Part shown: positions 20,812 through 33,826 of the stretch, one piece after another
Position numbering within the stretch: position 1 is the first letter of the stretch
How the letters are laid out: each line of letters opens with the position of its first letter
From: Scilla litardierei
Lineage: Eukaryota > Streptophyta > Magnoliopsida > Asparagales > Asparagaceae
Assembly: GCA_030789695.1 (NCBI GenBank)
Contig: CM061130.1
Span: forward strand, 11,213,860 to 11,277,859
Direction of reading: 5' to 3'
Length of the DNA stretch: 64,000 nucleotides
Made by a program: the position numbers and the translations under genes
The notes under the pieces: generated by a model
Database searches by the model: none
Told to the model about the DNA's origin: nothing
What the model saw: the letters and a program-made list of their open reading frames with translations, nothing else

Positions 20812-23800
20812 TGTAATGACCCGCTCCTAGGGCACGTTACTTATTTGATTATTTCGCAGGTCTGCAGGTTACCAGTGAAACCAAAATAGTCACAACGCAG
20901 AGATGTACAAAAATACTCAAACCATCGTACATTATTACAGTCCATAATTTAAGATACAACACCAATAACACTCTCTCACCAAATACATGGAAGTAAAGTA
21001 CAGAAATGAAACACATAGACGGTACATCACACATACACTCCAAATATAAAAGTCGGCAGTCTCAGGATCGAGCTACGGCTCTGCGAACTCAGGAGTATTT
21101 AAGTCAACATGTGCATCGTCTGCGGTGCCACTAAGATGGAACCGTAGGTAAGTCACAACAATTCTAGCAATAGAAATAGAGTACTGCAAAAGTATGGAAC
21201 AGGCTATAGTAAACAAAAGATGGTCATGCATGTGCAAAAAGTAAAGTAAGAACAGACATGCATGTACAAACAAAAAGTAAAGTACTGGTGGATGCTCAAG
21301 TGTGGTAAGTAAAGTGCATGTAATGCATAAAGTAAAGGTGACTGTGTAAGTACAAAAGTAACGTACAAGAGCAACAACTGTGGCATGGCATATGGTAGCA
21401 ACAATGTTTTAACCAACATGCAATGTGATGACAATAATAAGACAACCAGATAGATGTAATAACACTAAAAGGACAAGTAAGTAAAAGTAAAGCTAGAAAC
21501 TATGTGACTTATATAGGAAAGTACAGTGTGCAGCCATTGAACCCATCTGCTGCCAAGGGGGCGCTCACTCGGGCGGATCTCAAATCACTTTAGACAGTAC
21601 ATTTCATTTAGACGGTCGGTACGGTACGGTGCAATGCGTAGATGGCTCGCGGTCGCTCCCGCACTTTCTCAAATATAAGTTACCCCAAAAACCCAGTGAA
21701 GTGCTAACTACTTATAAGCATTCAATTTCAATAAGACGTTCCACAGTATACCATTCACTCATTACTTTTCAATACGGTACGTCAATCCGTTGTTTCAAAG
21801 GCAAAGACTCTAATGACGGTTGTGATAGACCGACTTACATACCAATAAAGTTATGCAAAATAGTCTCACTCCAAAGATGTTCAAAGGCATTAACAACACT
21901 CCAAAGAGTTTTGCTTGTTGAAAAGTCAAGGTAGAAGCCTCAACAGAGAATGTCAGTCCTAAGCAATGCTTTGAAATCCAACAACTATGATACCGATCCA
22001 TGCTTCGAGCATACGGTAATTCCATAAAGTATACTATCTCAATTTCTAAAGTTAGAATTTATTGTGACTTACACTATCGAGATCGTCGTAGTAAGACGAG
22101 GTTGGAGCTGGAGCGCGAGGATTGGTACATGCAAACATAAGAAATAATCGGTTAAAGCACACACTATTTTCTATTTATTAAACTTGGTCGTTTTGATTTT
22201 TAAAACTGGTTGATACGGTGTCAAAAAACGTTCTAAATTTTTCTATAGGCTAGATATGATGAAAATAATTTTACTGTGGGAGAAAATATTTTTCAGAAGC
22301 TCCTAATAATTTTCATAATTTTCATAATTTTTAAAACTGGTTGAAATGGCGGCGATGGCGACGGCGGAGAGGAGCAGTCGGCGACGTGGACGGCTCTGTA
22401 GGGCAGGGTCAAGGCTGGAGCAGCGGGACGCTACTCGATGGAGCTACGGCAGAGCTCGGGGGCTCAAGCTGGGGGCGTTAGGCACCGGCAATGGCGAGGG
22501 GAGCCCGGAGGCGGGTGTTGGCTTGGGGCTGCGGCGGTTGAGCTTAGGCGAGAGGATGGCGGTGGTCGGACGTCAGGAGCAGAGCGAACAAAGAAGCGGG
22601 TCGGCGGGTTTTGTGTGCAGGCTCTCGTCAAAAGGATGTCGCGGGATTGTCGAGGGCGAAGGGTGAAGCGGCGTTTGGTGTGAGCTAGAGCTGTGGCTCT
22701 TCGGAGCTTTGGGGGAGGCAGAGCGGAGCGGGGCGAGCTGAGGGCGTCGAACGTGAGAGAGAGAGGGGGGATGATATGTGGTGGGGTTCTGGTCACCATG
22801 GAGAAGAGAACGAAGAAGAAGGAGATGGTTTTGCATGTGCGTGCATGGGTTGAGTTCGGGTGCGTGAGTGTGGGCTTGGGGAAGAGAGAACGGGAGAGAG
22901 ATTAGGAGGGAGAGAGAAGTGAGAGAAAGAGGGTTGGGTTCGTTGTGTTTCGAACGGGAGAAAACAAGAGGGAGAGAGAAAAAGCTGCATGTGTAGGTTG
23001 AGTTGCCTGTGGGTTGGGTTTTGTGTGCGTCGATCGGAAGAGATAGGGAGAGAGTGAGTGTGTGTTTGGGTTGGTGAACGAGAGAAGAGAGCCTGGGTTG
23101 TGAGAGAGAGAAGGGCTAATAATGGGTTAAATTTTGAGAGAGAGATACTGGGGGAGACAAAAGAATTAGGGGGGTTTTATAGTTATTAAAATTAATAAAC
23201 AATTAGTTTATTAAGTCTAACTTAATTAATATGTTTTAGGTATGTATTCAATGTAATTAGGTAATTACCTTTGACTAATCTAGAAAGGCCTTGGCCTGAA
23301 TCACATGGGCTGCTAATCAGGTAGGTTAGGTAGGTGATTAGGTTACGTAAGTAATTAACATGGGGATTAGTAAAAGGTAATTAGTAAAATTACGATTTTG
23401 CCTCTGAAGTCAAACAACTCCGAAAAATTACAAAAACATACCCATGGGATCGTATCGTCGCAAGGATCGCAAATACGAAGTCCGTTTCGGGGTTTGAGTT
23501 ACAGAGATACGAGTTTTGGGCCAAAACGTTTAGGAAGCGGGTTTGCGGGTTCTCTATTGATTTGACTTCAGAAAATTACGAAATTAAAATGGGGAGTCGT
23601 AAATGATCATAGGATGATACTGTAGAAATTTGAAAACATTTTGAGGATGTTTATATAGAAAATTAATTCATTACGCCTAAACAGTAATAATTGAAAATGA
23701 ATTTTTATCAGATTATTTAGAGGTATTTGATGAAACTCGAACTTAGTAAAATACTACATCACTAGTTTAATACTTAAATATTTTTGTAAGAGAATTTTGA

Positions 23801-23900
23801 AATCGTAACACTCTTGACAAAACATTATAAAATAGTTTTAAAAAGAATGAAAATACATGAATTACGTAAATAGATGTATTGAAAAATACGGATCTTTATA
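20812..23900 (-). repeat. 3' LTR of the long-LTR element
   Basis: It is 3,089 bases, collinear with the right LTR but lacking about 450 bases that the right copy has at roughly 26236-26690. It contains a GC-rich block (22340-22900) with open frames on several strands, which are composition effects, and AT-rich flanks. The end beside the purine tract is decayed (GATCTTTATA against GATCGTTACA). Confidence 0.85.
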
Positions 23901-24728
23901 TCCTACCCTCCTTAAAATAATTCCGTCCTAGGAATTAAGAAACAAATAATTGCTGTTATGAAGAAGTTCAAGCAAATGATAGAGAAGATAGTAATCTAAT
24001 AAATCAGGTTGTAAATAACATGAAATATAATGTGATATCACGTCATCAAAAAAACAAAAGATGTTGTTTATGAATACATACTATTGACATCACCATAGCT
24101 TCTATGGCTAGTCTCAAGTCAAAATAAGTTCAGATAGAAGAAGAAGACGAGTCCAAGAAAGATGAAGAAGTAGCAGAAACATCTTACAGTCTCGGTTTGG
24201 TTCGTCTCAATTTCTCTAGCACCATCCTCAAATACTTCTGGGTGTCCTTCGATTCACATCTGTTGTCGAACTCGAACTTCTGGTGATCTAAAATTGAATG
24301 CTACCCTCCTTAAAATAGAAGTAGCTAGAGTATGGTTGAGCTAAGCACAACTATTAATACTCCAAGACTATGAAGGATAATTGAGTGGCTATCATCAACT
24401 GAAGGAAGGGTGATGATGAAGAAGTGAAAGAATGGTTCAACTTATGAAAAATCACTCTAACTACTAGCAAAGGAGTTACTAGGGAAGGTATATTCAAAGA
24501 ATGGAACACGAATTTCTAGACAAGGGTTAAGAGTTCAAAGGAAGTGATGAGGATCAAGGAAGACCTAAAGAAGATGGTAATAAGGACACTTCACCCGTAT
24601 ATCCAATACAGGTGAACACCCGAGACATCTTGTACTCGAGGTTAATTTGAGTATTTTATATTGTACATCCTGATCGTGCTATATTGTTCACGAGGTAGTT
24701 AGCGCGAACCTACATAGGCCACCAAAAC
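23901..24728 (-). other. Internal region of the long-LTR element
   Basis: There are 828 non-coding bases, A/G-rich on the + strand, with two copies of a CTACCCTCCTTAAAATA word (23905 and 24300). It holds the purine tract at its left edge and the primer-like TGGTGGCCTATGTAGG (minus strand, 24724-24709) four bases from the right LTR, a variant of the site in the LARDs and the Tekay element. Confidence 0.7.
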
Positions 24729-27700
24729 TGTAACGACCCGCTCCCGGGGCCTGTTACTTATTTGATTATTTCGCAGGTCTGTAGGTTACTAGTGAAACCA
24801 AAATAGCCATGATGTAGAGATGTACAAAAATACTCAAATCAACGTACATTATTATAGTTCATAATTTAAGATACAAAACCAACAACACTCTCTCAGAAGT
24901 AAAGTACAGAAAGGAAACACATAGACGGTACATCACACATACACTCCAAATATAAAAGTCGACAGTCTCAGGATCGAGCTACGGCTCTGCGAACTCAGGA
25001 GTACTTAAGTCAACATGTGTGTCGTCTGGGTGCCACTTAGATGGAACCGTAGGTAAGTCACAACAATTCTAGCAATAGAAATAGAGTACTGCAAAAGTAT
25101 GGAACAGGCTATAGTAAACAAAAGATGGTTATAATGTGCAAAAAGTAAAGTAAGAACAGACATGCATATACGAACGAAAAGTAAAGTACCGGTGGCTGAT
25201 CAAGTGTGGTAAATAAAGTGCATGTAATGAATAAAGTAAAGGTGATTGTGCAAGTACAAAACTAACATACAAGAGCAATAACTGTGGCATGGCATATGGT
25301 AGCAACAATGTTTTAACCAACATGCAATGTGATGACAATAATAAGACAACCAGGTAGATGTAATAACACTAAAAGGACAAGTAAGTAAAAGTAAAGCTAG
25401 AAACTACGGGACTTATATAGGAAAGTACCGTGTACAACCATTGAGCCCATCTCCTGCCACGGGGACGCTCACCTGGACGGATCTCAAATTACTTTAGATG
25501 GTACATTTCATTTAGACGGTCGGTACGGTACGATGCAATGTGTAGATGGCTCGCAGTCGCTCCCGCACTTTCTCAAATATAAGTTACCCCAAAAACCCAG
25601 TGAAGTGCCAACTACTTATAAGCATTCAATTTCAATAAGACGTTCCACGATATACCATTCAATCATTACTTTTCAATACGGTACGTCAATCCGTTCTTTC
25701 AAAGGCAAAGACTCTAATGACGGTTGTGATAGACCGACTTACATACCAATAGAGTTATGCAAAATAGTCTCACTCTAAAGATGTTCAAAGGCATTAACAA
25801 CACTCCAAAGAGTTTTGCTTGTTGAAAAGTCAAGGCAGAAGCCTCAACAGAGAATGTCAGTCCTGAGCAATGCTTTGAAGTCCAACAACTATGATACCGA
25901 TCCATGCTTCGAGCATGCGGTAATTCCATAAAGTACACTATCTCAATTTCTAAATTTAGATTTTATTGTGACTTACACTATCGAGATCGTCGTAGTAAGA
26001 CGAGGTTGGAGCTGGAGCGCGAGGATTGGTACCTGCAAACACAAGAAACAATCGGTTAAAGACACACTATTTTTTATTTATTAAACTTGGTTGTTTTGAT
26101 TTTTAAAACTGGTTGAAATAGTGTCGAAAAACGTTCTAAATTTTTCTATAGGCTAGATATGATGAAAATAATTTTACTGCAGGAGGAAATATTTTTCAAA
26201 AGCTCCTAATAATTTTCGTAATTTTTAAAAGCTTAAAAATCAATTTAAAAACTAATTTTAATTAGGTATCGTATTTATTCAGTAATTTCTTCTAGATACT
26301 ATCTGCATCGAAAAGTTGCAAGTGAGCTGTCAAAATGACCGTCTTGTAGAGTGCTGCAACATATATTTTTCTCACGTATCATGTATGTGAAAATAATAAG
26401 TTACAGATTTTTAAAAGAAATTTACGTATTTAAGTTTTAGGGTTAAAAATTTATTCTGGAAAAAGTAAGATTCTGATTGAGATGAAACTGGTGCCATTGG
26501 ATTCAGAACATCGTTTTTGATTTTTTGGAGCTGTTCTGGTATTTTTCTGACCCATATATGATTTATTATTAATTTTAAACTAGTAAACCCAGATTATTTA
26601 ATTAATGAAATACGCAATTACATGTATTTATACAAATACGTTTTAATTAAACGTATTCAAATTACGTTTTTACCTCTCCCCGCTCTCGAACGTGCATGGA
26701 GGGAGTTCGACGTCACCAGCGGTGATGGCGACGGCGGAGAGGAGCAGTCGGCGGTGTGGGTGGCTCCGTGGGGCAGGGTCGAGGCCGGAGCAGCGGGACG
26801 CTACTCGTTGGAACTGTGGTAGAGCTCGAGGGCTCGAGTTGGGGGCATAAGGCACCGACGATGGCGAGGGAAGCTCTAGAGGCGTGTGTTGGATGGGGGA
26901 TGCGGCGGTTGAACTTGGGCGAGAGGATGGCGGTGGTCGGACGTCAGGAGCAGAGCGGACGAAGCAGCGGGGCGGCTGGTTTTGTGCGCGGGCTCTCGTC
27001 AGAGGGATGCCGCCGGGTTGTCGAGGGCGAATGGAGAAGCGGCGTTCAGTGTGAGCGAGGGCGGTGGCTCTTTGGAGCTTTGTGGTAGGCAAAGCGGAGC
27101 GGGGCAAGCTAAGGGCATCCAACGTGAGAGAGAGGGGTGATGTGTGGTGGGGTTCGGGTCACTGTGGAGAAGAGAATGAAGAAGAAGGAGAGGGTTTTGT
27201 GTGTGTGTGCATGGGTTGAGTTCGGGTGCGTGAGTGTGGGCTTGGGGAAGAGAGAACGGGAGAGACATTCGGAGGGAGAGAGAAGTGAGAGAAAGCGGGT
27301 TGGGTTCGTTGCATTTCGAACGGGAGAAAACAAGAGGGAGAGAGAAAAAGCTGTGCGTGGGTTGAGTTGCCTGTGGGTTGGGTTTTGTGTGCGTCGATCG
27401 GAAGAGATTGGGAGAGAGTGAGTGTGTGTTTGGGTTTGTGAACGAGAGAAGAGAGCCTGGGTTGAGAGAGAGAGAGAGAGAAGAGCTAATAATGGGTTAA
27501 ATTTTGAGCAAGAGATACTGGGGGGAGAGAAGAATTAGGGGGGTTTTATAGTTATTAAAATTAATAAACAATTAGTTTATTAAGTCAAACTTAATTAATA
27601 TGTTTTAGGTATGTATTTAATGTAATTAGGTAATTTTCTTTGACTAATCATAGAAAGGTCTTGGCCTGAATCACATGGGCTGCTAATCAGGTAGGTTAAG

Positions 27701-28271
27701 TAGGTGATTAGTTTACTCAAGTAATTACCATGGTGATTAGTAAAAGGTAATTAGTAAAATTATGATTTTGCCTCTGAAGTCAAACGACTCCAAAAAATTA
27801 CGAAAACATACCCACGGGATCGTATCGTCGCGAGGATCGCGAATACGAAGTCCGTTTCTGGTTTGAGCTACAGAGATATGAGTTTTGGGCCAAAACGTTT
27901 AGAAAGCGGGTTTGCGGGTTCTCAATTGATTTGACTTCAGAAAATTACGAAATTAAAATGGAGAGTCCTAAATGATCATAGGATGATATTGTAGAAATTT
28001 GAAAACGTTTTGAGGATGTTTTTATAGAACATTAATTCATTAAGACTAAACAGTAATAATTGAAAATGAATTTTTTATCAGATTATTTAGAGGTATTTGA
28101 TGAAACTCGAACTTACTAAAATACTCCGTAACTAGTTTAATACTTGAAAATATTTTTGTTAGAAAATTTTGAAATCGTAACACTCTTGACAAACCATTAT
28201 AAAATAGTTTTTAAAAAATGAAAATACATGAATTAAGTAAATAGATGTATTGAAAAATACGGATCGTTACA
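24729..28271 (-). repeat. 5' LTR of the long-LTR element
   Basis: It is 3,543 bases with intact TGTAAC...GTTACA ends. On the minus strand an exon-like piece (about 26034-25978) is bounded by TGTTTGCAG and GTAAGTCAC, good acceptor and donor matches; the left LTR has the donor but a damaged acceptor. A GC-rich block (26690-27130) precedes it. Confidence 0.85.
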
Positions 28272-28940
28272 CCATCCCTAACCTTGAAAATGGTCAAGAT
28301 GTTTGCCTCCATTGGTGTGGAATGGAGGTAGCCGTAATATGTTCAAGATACACTTACAAACCCTACTATACGGACCAACCCCACCCAAAGTGTCTATCTA
28401 GTCATCGACTAGGTTCCATCCCATCTATGCAATGGTTTCATCCCATCTGTATTCGATGGTATCACATTTCATTTCGAGGGTTGTGTCCTACCATCTGTTC
28501 CGTTTTGGTTCAATTGATGACATGCAAGGAAAAGTTGTTCTTTTATCAAAGAAGCATTAACATGAAATGTTCATTTTAATCAATCGCAACAGGCTTTGTA
28601 AGAGCACACAGTTTGGTTACTAAGTTTGACGAGCATGTTCAAAATAAGGTTTTAGCATCAGATTGAGCAGTTTGTCCTAACATTCAATTACAATAAATAC
28701 TTGCTTGAAGGCGATGGTGGATGTCTTGGTAATCGCAACGGGAGACGCGATTTATTTGCGACGTATAGATTCGAGTATGAGACTACTCGTTTTATGCTAA
28801 CAGAATCATATTGACTTATAAACTAACATTGTTAACCAGTTTACTAATATTATTAACATAATAACAAAATATCTAATTACTAACATTATTTATATTACTA
28901 CTAATATTATGTTACCATTACTAATTGAGTTATAATATAT
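28272..28940 (-). repeat. LTR-X fragment, middle part
   Basis: It continues LTR-X beyond the inserted element. On the minus strand a perfect eight-base stem CCTCCATT/AATGGAGG and a CTTG/CAAG hairpin lie near 28280-28330, and degenerate CATCCCATCT repeats lie at 28405-28500. The right part (28795-28940) is AT-rich with TACTAACATT words. No coding sequence was recognised. Confidence 0.4.
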
Positions 28941-29344
28941 GAGGCAAATGTGCCTAAGAACATGTGCAGGTAACATACCTGCGCACACACCCTCTCCAGG
29001 GGGGTTTAAAGTATTTTTTTAGAAATTTTCTTTTGCAATAGCTAGTTCTATATAATAGGTCACCCCCACCAAATTTCAAGTCAAACAAACACCATTTGGA
29101 CATTGAAACATCCATCACAAAAAGTTGCAAAAAATTCTAGAATTCTGGACTGTTTTGCGCAACGTTTTTGTGATGGATGTTTCGATACCCAAATGGTGTT
29201 TGTTTGACTTGAACTTTTGTGGGGGGGGCTACCTAACATGTAGAACTAGCTACTGCAAAAAAAATTTAAAAAATACTTTAACCCCCAGAGAGGGGGTGTG
29301 TGCAGGTAACAATACATGCGCATGTTCTGAGGTACATTTTTTGC
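28941..29344. mobile_element. Foldback MITE, possibly Mutator-type
   Basis: Its two halves are inverted copies of about 190 bases each: TGTGCCTAAGAACATGTGCAG on the left pairs with a diverged copy at the right end, and ACAAACACCATTTGG and ACATCCATCACAAAAA occur inside both arms. It has no coding capacity. ATAATATAT flanks it on both sides (28932-28940, 29345-29353); nine-base duplications fit Mutator-type transposition, though the flank is low-complexity. Confidence 0.75.
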
Positions 29345-29764
29345 ATAATATATTTACTAACATATACGTTTTATACTAACATACTTACTGAACTAACATA
29401 CAGATTATGTTAACAAAACTAATATTAAACTAACAACTAACATGCTGTAAAACTAATACTAACAAATATATATTATACTATGCTAACAAATTATACTAAC
29501 ATGTGTTTAATATATATACTAACATCATTATTTATACTAACATGTGTTTAAATATATATACTAACATTTTTATAGAACTAATAGTATAACTTAGCATTAA
29601 ACTAACAGTATAACAACTTACATATATACTAATATTTAGATAATACTGGTTTTAATAATACTAACATGCAAATATAGTAATAATAACATTATTAAGACTA
29701 ACATCTAAATGTTATATATTACTAATTAATACTAATAATACTAACTAATATTAACACATAAAAA
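29345..29764. repeat. AT-rich degenerate ACTAACAT repeat
   Basis: Words such as ACTAACAT, ATACTAAC and ATATATACTAACA recur irregularly. The same composition lies left of the MITE (28795-28940), so the MITE sits inside this repeat. It may be an expanded intron-like part of LTR-X. Confidence 0.6.
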
Positions 29765-30284
29765 CTCATGGGTTGTGTCGAGGGTGTGCTCCCGCAGGTT
29801 GAAGACGGCGGCGGCAACGGTTGGATGACTGGGCTGGATGGCAGCGGTCATGCGGCGACTGGGCATGCAGCGCTGTCGAAAGATGGCCGGAGAGTGCTGG
29901 GCTCACTGCACGTGAAAGGAGGGTGCTGGCTTGGAGGGTTGCAGTGGTAAGGGCTGCTAGGTTTTCGGGGCTGGGGGTGCAGGTCGAAGGGGAGTGCGGT
30001 GAGGCTGTGGATGGTCGGAGGGGAGGAGGCGCTGGGTGACTGGGGGCTACGCTCAGCAGTCGGAGGGGTGTGGGGTTCTCTGTAGGTGGTCGGAAGGGGA
30101 GGGAGATCTTGGCGCTGTAATCGAAGTTGGTTGCACGGGGTGGTGCGACAGTCAGAGGAAGAGGACACCGCCCGTGGAGAGTCGGGGGTCGGACTGAAGG
30201 AGAAGGAGTCGGACGCCGGACTGAAGGGGGAGGACCCGGAGAGGTGATTGGGTTGTGGGCTGTGGCGTGGATGAGGAGCAGTCA
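29765..30284 (-). repeat. GC-rich block of LTR-X
   Basis: G-rich on the + strand and Pro/Ser-rich when read on the minus strand, it resembles in composition and place the GC-rich leader blocks of the other LTRs (for example 31990-32810 and 36870-37540). Open frames on both strands follow from composition. The Tekay-type element begins at 30285. Confidence 0.4.
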
Positions 30285-31072
30285 TGTAACGGTCACCTTC
30301 CGACCTTACGAATTTTCTACGTGCACGTGCTTTATCGTGCACGCATTTTATTTGGCTATTCCTGAGTTCCGAAATATGCGATGTGTTATGCTTTGTGATC
30401 GTTTGGGAGTGTAGAATTTTATAGTAATGTTTGGGAACGTCGTTTCACGGTTCGTTTTCTCGCAAAACGATTTTGAACGATATGGGCGTTTTAGTCATTT
30501 GACTCAAAACGCCGTTTTCAATTTTACTTAAATTCTTGGTAGATGTTACGTACAATTAGGCTCCGTAGATCTGTGCGTCTCGTCTCCACGATCGCCCCCG
30601 TATTTTCGGATTATTTTTCTGATGCCCGGTTTGAGAGATATCGCTCGGATAAACCTCGACCGTCGATTTTTCCCCAATCAGATTCGAAATTCGAATTGTT
30701 AGCCAAATCTGGCTAATTATCTTATTTAAATCGTTTTAAATCTTTCCTAAACTGCCTATTCTATTGACCCCTAGACTTACCCCAAATTATACCTCCTATA
30801 ACCAAGTATATACCCCTTTTAGCTATAATCCTAATGTTATATATCAATTAAATTACTATTATATAACCCTATAATCCCGAACCCTAGCTATTAACCCTAA
30901 CCCTAAGTCTCAGCCGCCGCCCCCCCCCCCTAAAAACACAGAAACCCCGTTTTCCCCCCGAATCCCGCTCCTCCCCTCTCATTCTCGGCGCCCTCCGGCG
31001 ATCCTCGCCGCCGCGCAAGGCAACCCGCCGTCTCATCTCCCTCTCTCTCGCTCTCAGCCACCGCGATCCGAG
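30285..31072 (+). repeat. Tekay-type 5' LTR, segment 1
   Basis: It begins TGTAACGGTCACC and matches 52409-52856 for its first 448 bases. It holds an ACGTGCACG...CGTGCACG pair (30321-30342) and ends in a GC-rich leader at the solo-LTR insertion (CCGAG at 31068-31072). Confidence 0.88.
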
Positions 31073-33760
31073 TGTAACGGTCGCTTTCCGACCGTTCGTA
31101 TTTTCTACGTGCACGTACCTTTCGTGCACGTATTCAATTTGACTCTTTCTTGGATTCGGTATATACGATGTGATATGCCGTTGTGACCATATAGAAGTGT
31201 AGATATTTATAGTAATTTTTGAGAACGTCATTTCACGGCTCGTTTTCTCGCAAAACATCTTTGAATGGAAGGGCGTTTTGGTATTTTGGCTTCAACGCTC
31301 AGTTCTCGATTTTACAATAAATCTCGGTAGTATCCGCACGCGGCCAGACCCCGTCTTCACGACCCTCTCGGAGGCGCGAGCGCCTCGATATTTTCTTTGT
31401 AATTTTTGGACATCGTGCGACCAATCTTCTTATCTCATTACATTCCAAAAATATTTATTTATCATTATTAAATTTGAATGCAAGGGTTTCTGTACGTTTC
31501 TAGTTTGGAAACAACTGACATTTATCTTTGGCCTTGGACCCTAACACAAATTAGTAAGTTAATGCGACAGGTTGTCGTTATTGTTTTTTTTAAAACAGAA
31601 CAATGGTTGGTGAATCAAAATTTTTGATTTATAAATCTGACCCTCATTTTCCCCATGTGAAGCATCCCTCACGTCTAACCCTTTCCTATCAACTCTACAA
31701 GCCTACAAGAGCCCAGCCTATCTATTATAATATATATATATATTTATTTATTTAATACCGTAACCCCAAACCCTTATGCTCTAGGCCGCCTACTCATTGT
31801 CTCACTTTTCAAATAACAAACAGCAACCTAGTTTTTTTCTGTCACCCCCTCAACTTGCATCAACGGTTGATGATCAAGCCTTGCTTTTCACAAACCCCCC
31901 TGAGAGGCCTCACGTGTTCAGCCCCCCAGCCCTACTAACATTTTATTAAAACCCTATCACTTATCTCCCAATCACACATCTAGGGTTTCCACGATGAGCA
32001 ACCGCCGCCTCTACTTAACCCACGCACCAACATTGCTCCGGCCACCTTCTTCGACGCCGACGACCCCAACAGCTCCGACCATCCATGTTTCCTCTCGCCG
32101 CCCACCACAGAAGCTCGCAAGGCAACAGCAGTTCTCCCCACGTGCGTGCCTGCCTTTTCTCCCACCGGCTACTTGCTCGCCGGTGTGCCTCTGCTACGAA
32201 TGTCGAAGCCACCTTCCACAGCACCGCCCTCGTCACACGAAGCCCCCAAGGCGGTAGCCCCTGTCCACCTGAAAACCCCCGTCGACCGCCTCCTCTTCAA
32301 GCCCCAGGCACCGGCCTTCGATTGCAGCTCAACGTCGAGGCCGATAGCCCTCCTCTTTCTCCTCTCAGATCCGATGTAGGCAAGCCTCCACGTCGCAGGC
32401 TGCCGCCCCTCGCCTCCATCCAAGGCCACGGCCACTTCGCCCCGGGCCGTTCCTAGCGGCTGCCGTCTGCTGCTCTTCGCAGCATCACCCACCGTCACCC
32501 CAGGCTGTTCCCTCTGCCGTCAGCCCCTCGGACGCCGCCCCGACCCTACTCCGGCGTCCCCGCACCCCTGCGCCGTCGTCGCCGGCTCACAGCGGCAGCA
32601 GCTACCGCAGCAGCGGCAACTGCGACAGCAGCTACTGCAACGCAGCTCCAGCAGCTGTGTGGCCGCGCCGCCGCCCGACGACGGCCACCGCCGGTGTCCC
32701 GATGCACCCCGCGTCCCCGTCAGCCTCGCACGAGCCGTCGCCATCCCCTCGCATGCCTTCCGCCTCCCCGATGGCAACCGTAGCTCCCCTGCATCCATGG
32801 CAACAAGTAGAAGGTGAGTACTGTTCTTGCATGCTTTATTATCCTTAGGTTAGGGTAGCAGTGCAATATATATATATATTAGGCCATGTTATTATTTTTA
32901 TAGATGGAGATAGGTTAGTACCACTACTGTATGTTATAATGATGCAATATTGCAACAGAAGTGATGATAATGTATTATAATGCTATGTTACAACAGATAA
33001 TTGAGTAATTTAAATAAATATTGTTTGCATGCTAGCAACATTGATATAGATGATAACTTGATGATTGTAGGGTTGGTAATTCGTGTACGAACTTTTTGAC
33101 ATGGTGTTGGCTAGCTAGTAGCCGTATTGATCAATGAACAACTAGCGAACGTGATTATTGATGTTAGCAAGATTGATCGTAGGACTGATAACTTGTTTAC
33201 ACAACTTCTAGTTAACGTGTAGCCTAGGTTGCTGGTTATAATTGATGGCTATGTAAATGCGTAGACTTGTTAGCTGCTATAGTAAAATTTAGTTAGATTA
33301 AGTACGGGTACTTGTATACCTATTAGGTCGGTATGCAATTAATGAGTTCGTAAGCTGGTTTAGAATTCTTTGGCTTGATGTCTCATATTTGATGGCGCAG
33401 ATATACGTCTTCCATCGCAACCAGTTGCCGCTTCCAGACCCGACACCAGATCTACACGTGACCGTCGAACCAGGTTGTGCCCTACACTCGTAGTGAAACC
33501 CACACTGTAGCAAACTGAACCCTAAACTAAAACTTGACAACTATAATTAAATTTACGTTTCCGCACCAGTAAAACGCTGCTCACTGTAGAAATCGACCAT
33601 CAGACATTTTTCTGAGCATATAGGGTAATGGTCGATCTAGGCTGATAAAACACCAAAATTGTGAATTTGATGATTAGGGTAGTCCCGACAACCTAGAAAC
33701 AAAACCTAAATAGGATTATTGAAAACGCGACCTGACACCGTCGTTGTGACACTATTTCAG

Positions 33761-33826
33761 ACGGACTACCTCTGACGCGACGCTTGGACGCGACGCTCCA
33801 GACGGACGACACACTCGCCACCGCAG
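33761..33826 (+). other. 66-base exon-like piece in solo LTR
   Basis: It is bounded by acceptor-like CTATTTCAG and CAG/GCAAGT, which fits the GC-AG donor consensus. The middle frame (two bases, 21 codons, one base) is open and contains TRRLDATLQTDDTLAT. The Tekay-type LTR has a piece of the same length and frame, split by LARD2 (36045-36056 and 46254-46307). The GCAAGT is also the first arm of hairpin H1, so the splice reading is uncertain. Confidence 0.4.

Larger units (their letters stand above)
20812..28271 (-). mobile_element. Non-autonomous element with very long LTRs and 0.83 kb internal region
   Basis: LTRs at 20812-23900 and 24729-28271 (TGTAATGACC / TGTAACGACC at the left ends) enclose only 828 bases. 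A purine tract (minus strand GGAGGGTAGGA, 23901-23911) adjoins the left LTR and a primer-like site (24709-24724) adjoins the right one, so it reads on the minus strand. Flanks ACATC (20807-20811) and CCATC (28272-28276) are a five-base TSD with one change. No frame resembles gag or pol. Confidence 0.85.

Noticed and set aside
22346..22905. Gly/Arg-rich frames on + strand and Pro/Ser-rich frames on minus strand
   Set aside because: GC-rich LTR block; not kept in frame in the other LTR copy (26622-27122).
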